A DNA stretch of 64,000 nt from Strigamia acuminata (taxonomy: Eukaryota; Arthropoda; Chilopoda; Geophilomorpha; Linotaeniidae), in contig OX442322.1 of assembly GCA_949358305.1 (NCBI GenBank), forward strand, positions 930,001 through 994,000, read 5' to 3'. The stretch's first letter is position 1; each line of letters starts with the position of its first letter. Below are positions 1 through 10,191 of this stretch, one piece after another. Below the pieces are notes generated by a model. It worked only from the letters and a program-made list of their open reading frames with translations, was not told where the DNA came from and did not search any database. The translations under genes and the position numbers were made by a program.

Positions 1-504
1 TTATTTAAGGCATTTAAAACCATTTCAGGAAAAATTCAACAATTGGGAAGAAAATACAACAAGGAAAAAACAACACAGAGAGACACACTTGAAAATGTAA
101 AAAACTGATTTGAGATTTAATTCTAATCTAAGCAAACAGATTTGATGGTAGATTTGAAATTTCGGCCGTTGGTGTATACTTTTTACACTCGATGGTAGAA
201 AATCAGATTGGCTGTTGGTTTGTTTGCTTAATAAATAATGAAATGCACATGACAGCTTATATTAAAAAAAAACATTTTTATAATATTTGTAATATTTTAT
301 TTGTAATATTTAAATGTGATACATTTTTAAAAATCTTGTATAATTTAAACTGTGATTAGTTTTCTGTGATATACAGTGTATTTAAAATGTGTAAAAATAT
401 TTGTGAGAAATATTATACTGTGATTAAGTGTAAATACATTTATTAAAATATAAAATTGTTTTTTTTATTTTAAAAGTCTTTTAAGGGATGAAAAGTAAAT
501 AAAA
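1..504. other. AT-rich DNA without recognisable gene
   Basis: This stretch is strongly A+T rich, with many short runs of A and T and no reading frame that resembles a protein domain. I see no RNA gene or clear repeat boundary in it. It probably is ordinary intergenic DNA or the decayed edge of a repeat that continues into the foldback element beginning near 505. Confidence 0.5.
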
Positions 505-815
505 ATTTGAAATTTAAGCTTTGTAAAGTCACATTTACAAAGAGTGTAAATTTTTGTTTAAATCAATAAATTTACAAGATTAAAACTGCATTTTTCATTA
601 AACACACAATAAATTTAAAGTTTGTAAATTTGAAATTTATCAGCTTTTACAGAAATTAAATTCATTGTCAAATCCAACAAATTTGAAATTTACAAACTGT
701 AAAGTTATTGTTCGTGTTTATTGTAAAATGTCTTTTTACTTTTGTAAAGTTATTGTTTAAAACAAAAATTTACAATCTTTGTAAATGTGACTTTACAAAG
801 CCGAAAGTTCAAATT
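505..815. repeat. AT-rich foldback (inverted-repeat) element
   Basis: Two arms of roughly 130-140 bp are imperfect reverse complements of each other. The best-conserved outer part, at about 514-548 on the left, is mirrored at about 770-804 on the right; both carry the core CTTTGTAAAGTCACATTTAC in opposite orientation. The centre lies near 655. There is no coding capacity. The structure fits a non-autonomous foldback or MITE-type element, but I could not define target-site duplications, so the superfamily stays open. Confidence 0.6.
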
Positions 816-834
816 TACAATACCTTTTCAGCAA

Positions 835-3800
835 TTAAAAGATATGTAAAGCCATATTTTTTTCCAGTGTCTTTCGCAAAACAAAAACGCCCTCGGTAAG
901 CCAATCCCGCAAAAAGAAATAGCGCACATCGATATGTTTGGTCCGACGATTTTCGATGTCATTCCTCGTAAAATAAATCGTAGACAACGAATCAGAAAAC
1001 ATCGTCGGAGTGGGCAAACGAAAAATTCGGGTCCGATCGATCGCGCCGTGGAGCCAAACGATCTCCTTCGCGCCATCGAGAAGTGCCAAAAACTCGGCCT
1101 CCATGATGCTTAAAGCACAATAGCGCTGCTTACAGCAGCCCCAGGAGATGGGAACCCCGAAAATCAAAATCGTAAATCCTCCGAAGCTCTTTCTTGTATC
1201 TCGGTCCGAGATCCAAGAGGCGTCGGAGTGCCCTGACAGGATGTCTCCAGTGACCGCGGAAAGGGAAATCGAATAATTCCGCGTGTTCTTCAAATACTGG
1301 AGAACCTGAAGAAGAAGGGCCACGTGCTTTGAGGTGAAGCACGTGTTGTACTGGGACAACAAGATCACCGGAAAGAGGATATCGGGGCGCGTGCGAGAAG
1401 CCAAAAACAAAAGCGACCCAATGAGAGAACGGTAAGGGAACTCGTCGTCGTTTAGCACACGTTCTCCCTCTCTAGCGCAATTAACCATTGTGCCAACGGT
1501 GATCGGGACCCTGCACAGACGCTCGGAGGAAATTCCAAAATCTTCCGTGATCCGATCAATATAATCGCGTTGATGAATGGAAATATGTCCACCATCGCGA
1601 TCAAACTGGACGCCTAACAGCTTCGATACCGGACCAAGATCTGTTATCGTGAAAAATCCACGAAGGGCCTTAACAGTTCGGTCTCGAGGACCGGGTCCTT
1701 TGGTGAATAACACCATGTCATCGACATAAACCAGGATGACGGCATCGTAAGTGTCGGAAATGAAAACGCCATTTACATCTAGAAGCTTGTGGAAATTAAT
1801 CTCCAACAAGACTTCGACGAGACGAAAATTCCATTGTCGCCCGCTCTGATGAAGGCCGTAAAGAGCCTTATGAAGCCGCCACACTTTTCCAGTGTTTTGA
1901 GGAGTTTCCCAGCCCCTGGGAATCCTCATGAAGATGGCTTCATCCAAGTTGCCATAAAGATAGGCACCCTTGACATCAAGGTGTGTGTCTAGCCAGCCAA
2001 GAACGACCACTAGAAGCACGAAAAATAGGCGTATCAAAACGTAATTGACCACGGGACTGAAAACCTCGGAATAGTCAACTCCGTACTTCTGGCTGAAACC
2101 CTGAGCCACTAACATCGCCCTAAAACGGCGCACAATGCCTTCTGCATCACGCTTGATGTAGTAGACCCATTTATTCCCCACAATGTTTACATCAGGAGGA
2201 GGTTTTTCAACTTCCTCGTAAACACCTCGCTCACGAAAGAGATCAAGCTCTTCCTCCATGGCTTTCTGCCAATGGACACGGTCGGGGCTAGAAATAGCTT
2301 CCTTGTAGGTGCGAGGAACCTGGGCAAACAAGGAATGCGCGTACCGTGGTGGTTCGGTAGAATAGCAATCCGCAAACGCTTCTTCTTCCGAAGTTGTAGG
2401 ACTGCGTGGAAGAGAAACATTAGGATCTACCGGTGGGGGATCAACCATTTGAACTGGCACATTTCGGGTGCTAAAGTCAAAGGAATCTCGATCGTATGCT
2501 AAACGATTGTCGACGCAATATCGCTCTACGTCGCCATGACTCCGCAATCTGGTACGATCCGGTGGGAAAAAATACACATCAGTGTGACCCATAGACGCAC
2601 CAGACTGTCGAATCACCTCAGAACGAGTCCACTTGCCCCCCACAGCCGGAGAACCAGGCGGAGGCTGACGCAGTGGCGAGTGAACAGGAGGTGGAGGCAA
2701 AAGATGTGCTCTCAATGGGGGTTGCGTAGCAATAGGTGCACCTGGAGGTGGAAGTCCAGGAGGAGGTGGAAGTCCAGGAGGAGGAGGAGGTGCTTGAGGA
2801 GGAATTTGGAGTGCAGGAGCACCACCTTGGGGAACGGGAGGCAATTGGTCGGAAATGAAATCCGGCTCAAGCTCCACCGATATCGCACCTTCATCAGTGA
2901 TCTCGGTGCCCTCATAAAAACGAGGATGTCCCCACATGCATTCCTCATCAAAACGGACATGTTTTGACTCGAAAACCTCTCTGCGCTTAGGGCACCACAC
3001 GCAATAACCCCGTGTGCGAAAAGCATAGCCAACCACGACGCCAGTCCAGGCTCGGGATTCGAATTTCGAACCACGGACTTGCTTCGGGATGTGCACGAAA
3101 CACCTTGACCCAATCACCTTAAGGTGTTTGAGTGGAACAGTCTTGCCATACCACACACAATAGGGGACAAGATTGTTCGGTGACTTATGTGGGAAGCGGT
3201 TCTTCAAATAAATCATAGTAACCGCGAGCTCAGCCCACAGCACTCGAGGCAAAGACGTCGACAAAAAGAAGGAACGCACGCCCTCAAGTAAGGTGCGGTT
3301 AAGGCGTTCCGCGACGCCATTCTGCTCGGGTGTATACACATTCGTGCGCTGTGCTTTGATGCCGCGCTGGACTAGGAAATTTTCGAAATTTTTGGAACAA
3401 AATTCCATGCCATTATCAGTTTTGACTGCTTTAATGCAGCCAGCCCCCCATAAAACCTCCATCCGAGCATGGAATAGCTTAAAAACTTCGAAAACTTCCC
3501 CCTTCGTTTTCATGGGCACAACAAAGGAGTAACGGGAAAAGTCGTCTACGATCGTCAGTAAATAACGAGCACCACTGATGGATGTGGTATTCGAATGACC
3601 CCAAACATCCATATGAAGCAAATCTAAAGGCTTCTTGGAAGAAATACCTTCCTTAATGCTTGGAAATGAAGCACGGGTGGATTTGGCGCGGGCACACACA
3701 GCACATGCTGGCAATGCGGAAGTAGAAATTTCTATTCCGGAAGCATTCGGAGATTTCGCCAAGTGACGGATACCGTCGGCATTAAAATGCCCAAATCTCC

Positions 3801-5280
3801 GGTGCCAAAGCTCCAAATCAGACAACTTTCCCTTCGGGGGTTTGGGAGAAGAGGTTGAAACAAGTTCCTCGGCAAAAGTAACATGCCGGACAGGTGACTG
3901 CAAAGTCGACGCTGAAAGAACCTGTTTGGGAACTGGGGCGGATGTAGCCGCAGGAGGCGTCGCAGATGTAAGATCCGCGGACAAAACATTCTGAAGGGCA
4001 TATAAACTGTCCTTCAGTTTGGCCGTTAAAAGAAATTGTTTGGCTTTATCATGCGGGTGATAAATGGACATTAAACCATTTGCGGTTGCAACATGCAGTC
4101 CGGCACGATCGATCTTCGATAGGCTCACCAAATTACGCGCGAAAGCAGGGGCATGCAAAACATTATGCATAGTCACGGGAAAATTAGACCCCCCAGCGCC
4201 GCCACGGCCAACTCGCAACACCACATCTCCAATACCATCCACTCGAGAACGACCTTCACCTAAAATGATGAAATAATTGGAGACCGGCTTGTAATTGGTA
4301 AAACGATCACGCACTGGACAAACATGGTCGGAAGAACCCGAATCGATGAGCCACTCATTCGACGAAGCTGAAGACACATTCGATTCCGATCGCGCGAAGA
4401 AATTGATCCCGGTCACCACATTTGAAGAAACAGTGGCTGTTTGCGGAGCACCACCACCGCGTCCACGCTTGCGGTTGCGCGAATTCGAGCGTCGACCACG
4501 ATTGGCGGATGGAGCGGAAGAGGCAGCGCCTTGGACTCGGGGTTTGGGGCACTTGTTCGCGTAGTGTCCCATTTCTTTGCAATTGAAACACTGAATCTGC
4601 GATAACGGTCGAAAAGGCCTATTCGGTGTACCCGAAGTCGAACTAGTAGACAGCAAACTAGTCGATGATCCCGAATCGGCACTCTTCATCTTTAACCGAT
4701 TAAATTCTGAGAGAAGATGGTCGGTGACTGCCTTTAAGGTGAAATCTGCCTTGGACCAATGGTAAATGGTCTGTACTGTCGCTTCGTACGAATCCGGTAA
4801 AAAATCCAGAAGTTGATAAGCGACATCCGAATCCGAAAATTTGACATCCAATTCAACTAAAACCGTACGGGCTTTGGTCACGCGGCTTACGAAGACTGAC
4901 ATATCTTCATTTGGAAGTAATCGCATCATGAGGAAATCACGGCAAAGTTTCGCAATTCGGGCAAGAGAAGTCGGTTGAAATGTGGCTTTCAATGCCACCC
5001 AGGCGTCGCGAGCGGTGTCGGCAGCGAGAACGATGTCCTGATATTGTGGCTCAACAAATAAGCCAAGCAAGGCTTTTGCACGTTTGGAGCGGTCATCGTG
5101 CAGTTGTTTGCGAGTATCATCCCACGCATCGTTTTTCACAGGAGGTTTCTCGTCGATAAACTGGTCGACACCTTTCTCGAGCAACAAAAACTGGATGTTG
5201 CAAGACCAGGACTTGTAATTATTTGCATTGAGCCGTGCGATGGAGAAATGATGCGTGGTTGCCTTGTCGGATTCAGCCAT
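835..5280 (-). CDS. copia gag-pol polyprotein (C1), C-terminus truncated
   Basis: This 1481-residue frame starts at an ATG in good context (MAESDKATT). In order it shows a UBN2-type gag region (about residues 8-200), a CCHC knuckle CFNCKEMGHYANKC (about 230), an aspartic protease site WLIDSGSSDHVC (about 308), a GAG-pre-integrase motif LWHRRFGHFN (about 489), an integrase core with LLHMDVWG, KTDNGMEFC and NGVAERLNRT (about 552-660), a copia RT with YVDDMVLF (about 1183), and RNase H beginning SDASWIS (about 1347). The last residues, after GVFVLRK, no longer match the usual copia ending, so the RNase H tail is missing. No internal stop or frameshift is visible; the RT contains somewhat unusual hydrophobic substitutions near residue 1075. 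It would make the proteins for copia reverse transcription and integration, but without a 3' LTR this copy cannot transpose by itself. Confidence 0.88.
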   Translation of the reverse strand: MAESDKATTHHFSIARLNANNYKSWSCNIQFLLLEKGVDQFIDEKPPVKNDAWDDTRKQLHDDRSKRAKALLGLFVEPQYQDIVLAADTARDAWVALKATFQPTSLARIAKLCRDFLMMRLLPNEDMSVFVSRVTKARTVLVELDVKFSDSDVAYQLLDFLPDSYEATVQTIYHWSKADFTLKAVTDHLLSEFNRLKMKSADSGSSTSLLSTSSTSGTPNRPFRPLSQIQCFNCKEMGHYANKCPKPRVQGAASSAPSANRGRRSNSRNRKRGRGGGAPQTATVSSNVVTGINFFARSESNVSSASSNEWLIDSGSSDHVCPVRDRFTNYKPVSNYFIILGEGRSRVDGIGDVVLRVGRGGAGGSNFPVTMHNVLHAPAFARNLVSLSKIDRAGLHVATANGLMSIYHPHDKAKQFLLTAKLKDSLYALQNVLSADLTSATPPAATSAPVPKQVLSASTLQSPVRHVTFAEELVSTSSPKPPKGKLSDLELWHRRFGHFNADGIRHLAKSPNASGIEISTSALPACAVCARAKSTRASFPSIKEGISSKKPLDLLHMDVWGHSNTTSISGARYLLTIVDDFSRYSFVVPMKTKGEVFEVFKLFHARMEVLWGAGCIKAVKTDNGMEFCSKNFENFLVQRGIKAQRTNVYTPEQNGVAERLNRTLLEGVRSFFLSTSLPRVLWAELAVTMIYLKNRFPHKSPNNLVPYCVWYGKTVPLKHLKVIGSRCFVHIPKQVRGSKFESRAWTGVVVGYAFRTRGYCVWCPKRREVFESKHVRFDEECMWGHPRFYEGTEITDEGAISVELEPDFISDQLPPVPQGGAPALQIPPQAPPPPPGLPPPPGLPPPGAPIATQPPLRAHLLPPPPVHSPLRQPPPGSPAVGGKWTRSEVIRQSGASMGHTDVYFFPPDRTRLRSHGDVERYCVDNRLAYDRDSFDFSTRNVPVQMVDPPPVDPNVSLPRSPTTSEEEAFADCYSTEPPRYAHSLFAQVPRTYKEAISSPDRVHWQKAMEEELDLFRERGVYEEVEKPPPDVNIVGNKWVYYIKRDAEGIVRRFRAMLVAQGFSQKYGVDYSEVFSPVVNYVLIRLFFVLLVVVLGWLDTHLDVKGAYLYGNLDEAIFMRIPRGWETPQNTGKVWRLHKALYGLHQSGRQWNFRLVEVLLEINFHKLLDVNGVFISDTYDAVILVYVDDMVLFTKGPGPRDRTVKALRGFFTITDLGPVSKLLGVQFDRDGGHISIHQRDYIDRITEDFGISSERLCRVPITVGTMVNCAREGERVLNDDEFPYRSLIGSLLFLASRTRPDILFPVILLSQYNTCFTSKHVALLLQVLQYLKNTRNYSISLSAVTGDILSGHSDASWISDRDTRKSFGGFTILIFGVPISWGCCKQRYCALSIMEAEFLALLDGAKEIVWLHGAIDRTRIFRLPTPTMFSDSLSTIYFTRNDIENRRTKHIDVRYFFLRDWLTEGVFVLRKTLEKNMALHIF

Positions 5281-6588
5281 TTCGAGCGGTAATGAAGAGC
5301 GGTGTCACTTTGAAAAATGTCGACCGTGGCAAAGAAAAATGCAATTACGCGCAAGGAAACCGTTGACGATGTTCGAGGCGGATATCCAACGAATGGGCTA
5401 TACAGGTTACTAGTTAACCCGTCTAAACAATGGCCGTTTAGGAGTTGTCGGGAATTAACGGCCCTGTGGCCCCCGGATACCCCACTGTCGGGCACGGCAA
5501 AATAAATACAATGGTCAAAGTGCAATGACCAAGGCAAGGAATTAAATCTGCAAAAATAATTAAACTTTTGCAAAAATAATCCCAGGATCCTAAACCGGGT
5601 CCCCCAAAAGTTTCACAAAGTTTCACGACTGGGAAGGCGAAAAATATGAAAATAAGAAAACAAAAGAGGGGAATTAAACAAAATTCGCAGGAGATTCTCT
5701 GTTGCGCACACCGGGGTGCGAAAATCCTTCGAAATCGTTGAAAATCCTCGGCAATCGTCAGCCGCTTCGCACACGTCGTGCGGGAATAATCCAACGAAAA
5801 ACAGCTAGAAAAATAGATGAAAACATTAGAAATAAGTTCACAAATGTTCATGTGCTGGGAAATTGTCGAAAAGTTCAAAAAATCGTCGTACACGGCGCCT
5901 CGTGTTCGTATTGCGAGCGAACACGAAAAAATGACGAAAAATCGACGATAAACACTCAAAATAAATTCTACAGTACTCACAAATGCTTGTGAAAACAAGC
6001 ATACAATCCAACAATCCCTGACACAACACAAAAGCACTAAACACAGTGAAGATCTCGATGAATGTCGACTTGGAAATCCTCGCAATGCGCACGGGCTTAC
6101 GGCGCAAAAACGATGAAAATCGGCTCGAAAAACTCGGAAATCACCACGAAAAGTACTCACAATTGTGTGCACAACACGTACACTGCTAAACATAAGCAGG
6201 ACTCAGTCGCACACAGACGACAATACGGTGAGAAACGTCGAATCGGGCGGCTGAAATCATCGTGAACTCGGTTCATCGCAAACATGCACTTTGTCGGCGA
6301 TCATCGGGAAAAATTGATGGAATTAAATTCCAAAAAGTACTCACACTAGCTGTACTAAGGCCACAGAACATCCACGAAAATTTGCAGCGTTGAAATCCGT
6401 TGCAAATTGCGGAAAAACGATCAAAATCGTCGGGTGTGCAGGCGTGAAGAAACGAGGTCGGCCATTTTCCCGCGAGCAATCGATCAGCGACGAGCAGCAA
6501 CGTCCCGGACGAAAATCCAAGGGGAAAACGATGTTGGCAACTGCCAAAAACAACAAAATCGAACTCACAATGATGGAATACACTCTAG
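5281..6588 (-). other. long 5' leader of C1 with repeated GTGAGTAC motifs
   Basis: The leader lies between the PBS and the gag ATG. Open frames in it have no recognisable domain and I do not call them genes. On the minus strand the motif GTGAGTAC, a strong 5' splice-site consensus, occurs at 5980-5973, 6160-6153 and 6344-6337, spaced 180 and 184 bp. A weaker GTGAGT occurs near 6569, soon after the PBS. The surrounding units are only loosely similar, so this may be an old tandem duplication. Confidence 0.5.
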
Positions 6589-6601
6589 TCCTCTGCTACC
6601 A
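6589..6601 (-). other. primer-binding site of C1 (initiator-Met tRNA 3' end)
   Basis: The minus strand reads TGGTAGCAGAGGA directly next to the LTR end CCACA. This matches the complement of the 3' end of animal initiator-methionine tRNA, including the CCA tail. C2 carries the same site. Confidence 0.85.
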
Positions 6602-6900
6602 TGTGGAAAAGTTGAAAATAAGAGGCAAAATGATAAAAAGCATCGGGAGCTTTATTCGCATCCATTGTGGTGAAAACAGGATAACGCAAGCAATAACAAA
6701 GGCAATGATAAAATGAGATACATAATCGGGCAAAACTAAAACCCGATAAACGAAATCTAAACAAAGCAAAATATAGGATCTCATAGGATCCAATCAATAA
6801 ACGATGTCTACAAATTAAGTAACTGATAAATATCGAACATTAGAGTAAACATCGAGTATAAGCAACTATAAATTAATCTCGGGGAACAAAAAGGCCAACA
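6602..6900 (-). repeat. probable 5' LTR of C1
   Basis: The inner edge is fixed by the PBS: the minus strand ends ...CTTTTCCACA just before TGGTAGC. The outer edge is inferred at 6900, where the minus strand would start TGTTGG, the same first bases as the C2 LTR. There is no second copy in the window to confirm it, so the outer boundary is uncertain. Confidence 0.55.
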
Positions 6901-6921
6901 ATTTCTATTAACCACATTTTG

Positions 6922-7246
6922 ACCTATAGTCAGCGCACGGTATCTTGATGCTAAATTCGTACTGCGCAGACAAGTTTCTAATTACAGTTGTTATTTAGCA
7001 GTATTAAGCCTAATATTAGGCCTATCAATCCTAAACTAAAGTAAATAAACAACAATATTTTGGTCATACTGTGTGAATTACTTTTAATGATGAGTTTATT
7101 GTTGTTTATTTACTTTATTTTAGCATTATTAGGCCTAATAATAGGCTTAATACTGCTAAATAACAACTGGAATTAGAAAATCGTCTGCGCAGAATGGGAT
7201 GCGCAGTACAAATTTAGCATCAAGATACCGTGCGCTGACTATAGGT
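6922..7246. mobile_element. palindromic MITE-like element, about 325 bp
   Basis: The terminal inverted repeats are perfect over about 35 bp (6923-6957 against 7211-7245), starting CCTATAGTCAGCGCACGG. Similarity continues through most of both arms, so the whole element is close to a palindrome with a spacer around 7060-7085. No coding sequence is present. Flanking TGA occurs on both sides (6920-6922 and 7246-7248), a possible 3-bp target duplication, but this is too short to be firm. I cannot assign the superfamily. Confidence 0.8.
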
Positions 7247-8005
7247 GAACGCAGCTCACAGCGTGACCCAAAAGCCAAAATTCTGCTATTCTTTTGTCAT
7301 TTTTGAAATGAAATATTGGAATTTAGATTGATAAAAATGCCGAACTTTGTGAAGTGAAACTAATTACGATCTTTGAGCATCCATGTTGTTTCGCCAATAA
7401 TAAAGTTTAATTAATTAATTAGGAAATAAATTTTTGAAAATTAATTCTTGTTAATATTAATAAAACATAAGAGATTGGTTAAAATTTTGAAGTAAATTGG
7501 ATAAAGTGAAAAGCGACAACACGGATGACCGAGATGGTGATTTGAATCAATGCAAACTTTATTGATTTTATTGTTGATTAAGTTGAAAATGTTGTACATA
7601 TTGTAAATTAATTTTTAGACTTGAGATTTTATAAGTACTAAGATAATTTTAATGGTTATACGTAATAAGTGAGTTGAAGTTTTTGAAAAGTTTTGATTTG
7701 TATAGAAAATTTAGAAAGCAAGAAAAATAAATCGTTCTCAAAATTAATAATTGATGAGAAGTTTTTCAATGATTTGAAAATGGTTATGATGGAAATGAAT
7801 CTTTTTTTTTTAGAAAGAGTTTTGACTTTGATATTTTTGAATTTATTATTTATGATTTAATAATTTTCTTATTTTATTTTATTTTCTCTATAAAGAGATT
7901 TGAATAATTAAAGTCTGATTGTTTAAAGTTTTGTTTAATTTTTTTTTCTCTCTCTCTTTTATTGATTCCAAAAAGACATTGGAAATATTGTATTGAAGTA
8001 GACCT
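7247..8005. other. AT-rich flank, no gene seen
   Basis: The sequence is A+T rich with short homopolymers and no convincing coding frame. It lies outside the inferred end of the G1 3' LTR and is probably the original host DNA next to that insertion. Nothing functional can be supported here. Confidence 0.5.
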
Positions 8006-8549
8006 TGTCGTAACCTTGGTTTCCGGTAAATAAACTTACACAATATCTTACTAATAAACCTTTTATTTCACACTTGTAATAATACAAATAATACTTATGT
8101 GTTGCTGCGGTCTCGGATCCTTGTTGGTCGGATACGATTGTTGCTGCACGGCAGTCTTACACGTGGTTGTCTAGGGTAATGGCGTCCGGCGAAACACGTG
8201 TTCGCAAACGCTTTGCTTCGGGAGATATTACAATCGTAGTATAGCTACGATAATATCTGTGACTTCTGATTTATAGATGTAATTGGCAACGGGCATCGAT
8301 CCTCTATCAATCCGGTAAAACGGCCTGACGGTGAGGTGGTGATGCTAATGTTGCTCTGGTATCTATAAAGTGGGGGTTTCCGGTCGGACACGGGTTTAAA
8401 TACTGGCTGGACCGGAAATGACGTATTCGCATAAATTCGGAGAATTATACAAATTCATGACGTTGTTACGTCAATCCCGCAGAAACGGTAAAACTAGTAT
8501 AGCTAGTTTTCCCGCAGAAATCGGACAATTATTTTATTATGAATACTAA
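8006..8549 (-). repeat. G1 3' LTR, distal part
   Basis: This is the continuation of the LTR that starts at 11971 and is split by NA1. The minus strand holds a TATA-like TATTTAAA near 8391-8402 and AATAAA near 8063-8068, in the order expected for U3-R-U5. The outer end, placed near 8006 at ...TACGACA, is a guess based on a CA ending, because no second LTR copy is present. The alternative is an unrelated promoter-containing repeat. Confidence 0.5.
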
Positions 8550-8801
8550 TGTAAACTATCAAAAACCGATTGACAGCTGACTAGAGAATAACATAACACA
8601 ACACAGCTAGTTCAATTCAAAAGTGATTTTATTACAAACAATTCCTCTTTAAATATCTCAGTGGTCAACCCTGATTGGCTGACCACAAAGGACAGCCTCT
8701 AATTGGCTGTCTTCCCCAAAAACGTCTATCGGACATATTCGTGTATGTCCTGCCCGCCCCCTGGCGATCGTTATCGCCTCGTCAAAACCGAAAAACTCCA
8801 C
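8550..8801 (-). repeat. NA1 3' LTR
   Basis: This copy matches 11658-11906 almost throughout; the plus strand begins TGTAAACTATC and ends AAAACTCCAC. ACTAA flanks both outer ends. The final 20 bp also contain the last codons and stop of the acidic frame. Confidence 0.88.
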
Positions 8802-10191
8802 ACTCGGTCATCCGACTACATGTCGGCGTCCTCGCCGACGCTTTGTCATTTCGTCTGCTCCCAACATCGTGTCGTCCTCGTAATGTTCCCCGATATAAAC
8901 TGCTAAGCTTTCCCACCTTGCTCTGCATCGCGATTGCCCTCCAATTTCGATTTGTTCTTCTTCGCGCGCCCCTCAATTCATGACTCGACTTGTTTCCAAC
9001 TCGTTGTCTGCGCTTTTTCTCATCCTCGTGGTCCGTTTTTCGATCCTCTATGCCTCTCGTGGATCGAATCACCGCCTCCTTCTCTTCCGCTCGCGTCCCC
9101 GTCGCATCGCCGCTCGTCATTCTATTTTTGTGTCGTCTCTTTATCACCTCTCCATCGCCGTTCGATCCCTCATCGATTTCTGCGTCAATTTCGTCTGATC
9201 TCGAGTCGATCAGATCTAAATACACGCATATTTCATCCGTCTTTGCATTTGGATTTGAGCTAAATGCTTCGGCATTTGTCCCGTCTTCTTCGGCTCGAAA
9301 ATCGCGTCCATCTCCGTCGCCCTCGAACGTCTCGTGTCGCGCTTCTCTGCCCGGCAGAAGCTCGTTCAACGCGTCGTTCTTGTCAAATTCTTTCGGTCTG
9401 TTGTCAACTCCAACTCCGTCCTCGTCCAGTCCATCCAACCCCGTGACAAATTCGTCTTGCGTTTCGGTTGTCTCCTTTCGAATTATCTCGTCTTCGTCAT
9501 CCAATTCACCTCTAACTTCGTCGTTCATCTCTTTCAGATCCGCAACAAACTCCCCCTGCGCATCCAATTTTTCCGACTCCGTATCGTCTGGAATCGCATC
9601 AAATTCGTTCAAACCCGCATCTCGATTTACTTCGCTTTCTGCACCATGATCGGCGGCACTCTCGTCCTCGAATACATCACCGTCGCCGTCCAATTTATCG
9701 TTCATTTCCCTCGATTCTTCTTCCGGTCTCTTCGCAATCGTATCGTCGTTTCGAGTCATCTCAATCGTGTCTTCATTTTGGAACGTTTCGATCGCATCTT
9801 CGTTTCGAGTTGTCTCAATCGTGTCTTCAACTTGGAACGTTTCGATCGCATCTTCGTTTCGAGTCGTCTCAATCGTGTCTTCATCTTGGAACGTTTCGAT
9901 GGCATCCTCGTTTCGACTCGTCTCGATCGCGTCTTCGTCTCGATCCGTTTCTTCTACGTTGTTTTCATTGCCACCACCTCGAAGCGTCTCATCTTCGTCG
10001 ACTAACCCATCGTTCATTTCTTTCGTCATTTCTTCTGGTTTCTTCGCAATTTCGATCTTCTCGACTTGTGTTTGTGCGGTGCGAATCTCCCTCGGCTCGT
10101 CGCTAATTACCGGCGTCGTCACTTGCTCATTGACTCTGACCAAACTTCCCGTTACGCCCACTTCTGTGTGTTCCGAAAACGTTTTGTTGTT
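8782..10191 (-). CDS. acidic repetitive ORF of NA1 in the pol position
   Basis: The frame is the same as that of the upstream gag and is separated from it by a single TGA (10192-10194). The first residues after the stop look like the continuation of a retroviral-type protease. The first ATG in frame is at 10161. Most of the protein (459 residues from that ATG) is rich in Glu and Asp, with an 18-residue repeat of the type EDAIETFQDEDTIETTRN in about three tandem copies, and a basic C-terminal section with clusters such as KRRHKNR and KKRRQR. No enzyme domain is seen. It may be made by stop readthrough as a gag extension, or be a decayed or replaced pol. I do not know its function. Confidence 0.5.
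   Translation of the reverse strand, partial: NNKTFSEHTEVGVTGSLVRVNEQVTTPVISDEPREIRTAQTQVEKIEIAKKPEEMTKEMNDGLVDEDETLRGGGNENNVEETDRDEDAIETSRNEDAIETFQDEDTIETTRNEDAIETFQVEDTIETTRNEDAIETFQNEDTIEMTRNDDTIAKRPEEESREMNDKLDGDGDVFEDESAADHGAESEVNRDAGLNEFDAIPDDTESEKLDAQGEFVADLKEMNDEVRGELDDEDEIIRKETTETQDEFVTGLDGLDEDGVGVDNRPKEFDKNDALNELLPGREARHETFEGDGDGRDFRAEEDGTNAEAFSSNPNAKTDEICVYLDLIDSRSDEIDAEIDEGSNGDGEVIKRRHKNRMTSGDATGTRAEEKEAVIRSTRGIEDRKTDHEDEKKRRQRVGNKSSHELRGARRRTNRNWRAIAMQSKVGKLSSLYRGTLRGRHDVGSRRNDKASARTPTCSRMTECGVFRF
9735..9960 (-). repeat. 54-bp tandem repeats inside the NA1 acidic ORF
   Basis: Blocks built on CGTTTCGAGTCGTCTCAATC recur at 54-bp spacing, about three to four copies, and encode the 18-residue acidic repeat. 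Copies differ by substitutions but not by frame-breaking indels, which suggests selection for the frame or recent expansion. Confidence 0.7.

Larger units (their letters stand above)
835..6900 (-). mobile_element. Ty1/copia LTR retrotransposon C1, 3'-truncated
   Basis: Read on the minus strand, the element has a probable 5' LTR (6900-6602), an initiator-Met PBS (6601-6589), a leader of about 1.3 kb and one gag-pol frame (5280-835) with domains in copia order: gag, protease, integrase, reverse transcriptase, RNase H. The frame loses family resemblance about 12 codons before its stop, within the RNase H C-terminus, and no copy of the 5' LTR appears on the left. The 3' end, PPT and 3' LTR have therefore been lost or replaced by AT-rich DNA. 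C1 belongs to the same broad lineage as C2, since both share diagnostic stretches around the RT/RNase H boundary. Confidence 0.85.

Noticed and set aside
5438-6193. Minus-strand open frame of 251 residues in the C1 leader
   Set aside because: It is rich in Phe, Cys and Ser with no recognisable domain and overlaps the repeated GTGAGTAC units. It looks like a chance frame in a leader, not a gene or an envelope protein.
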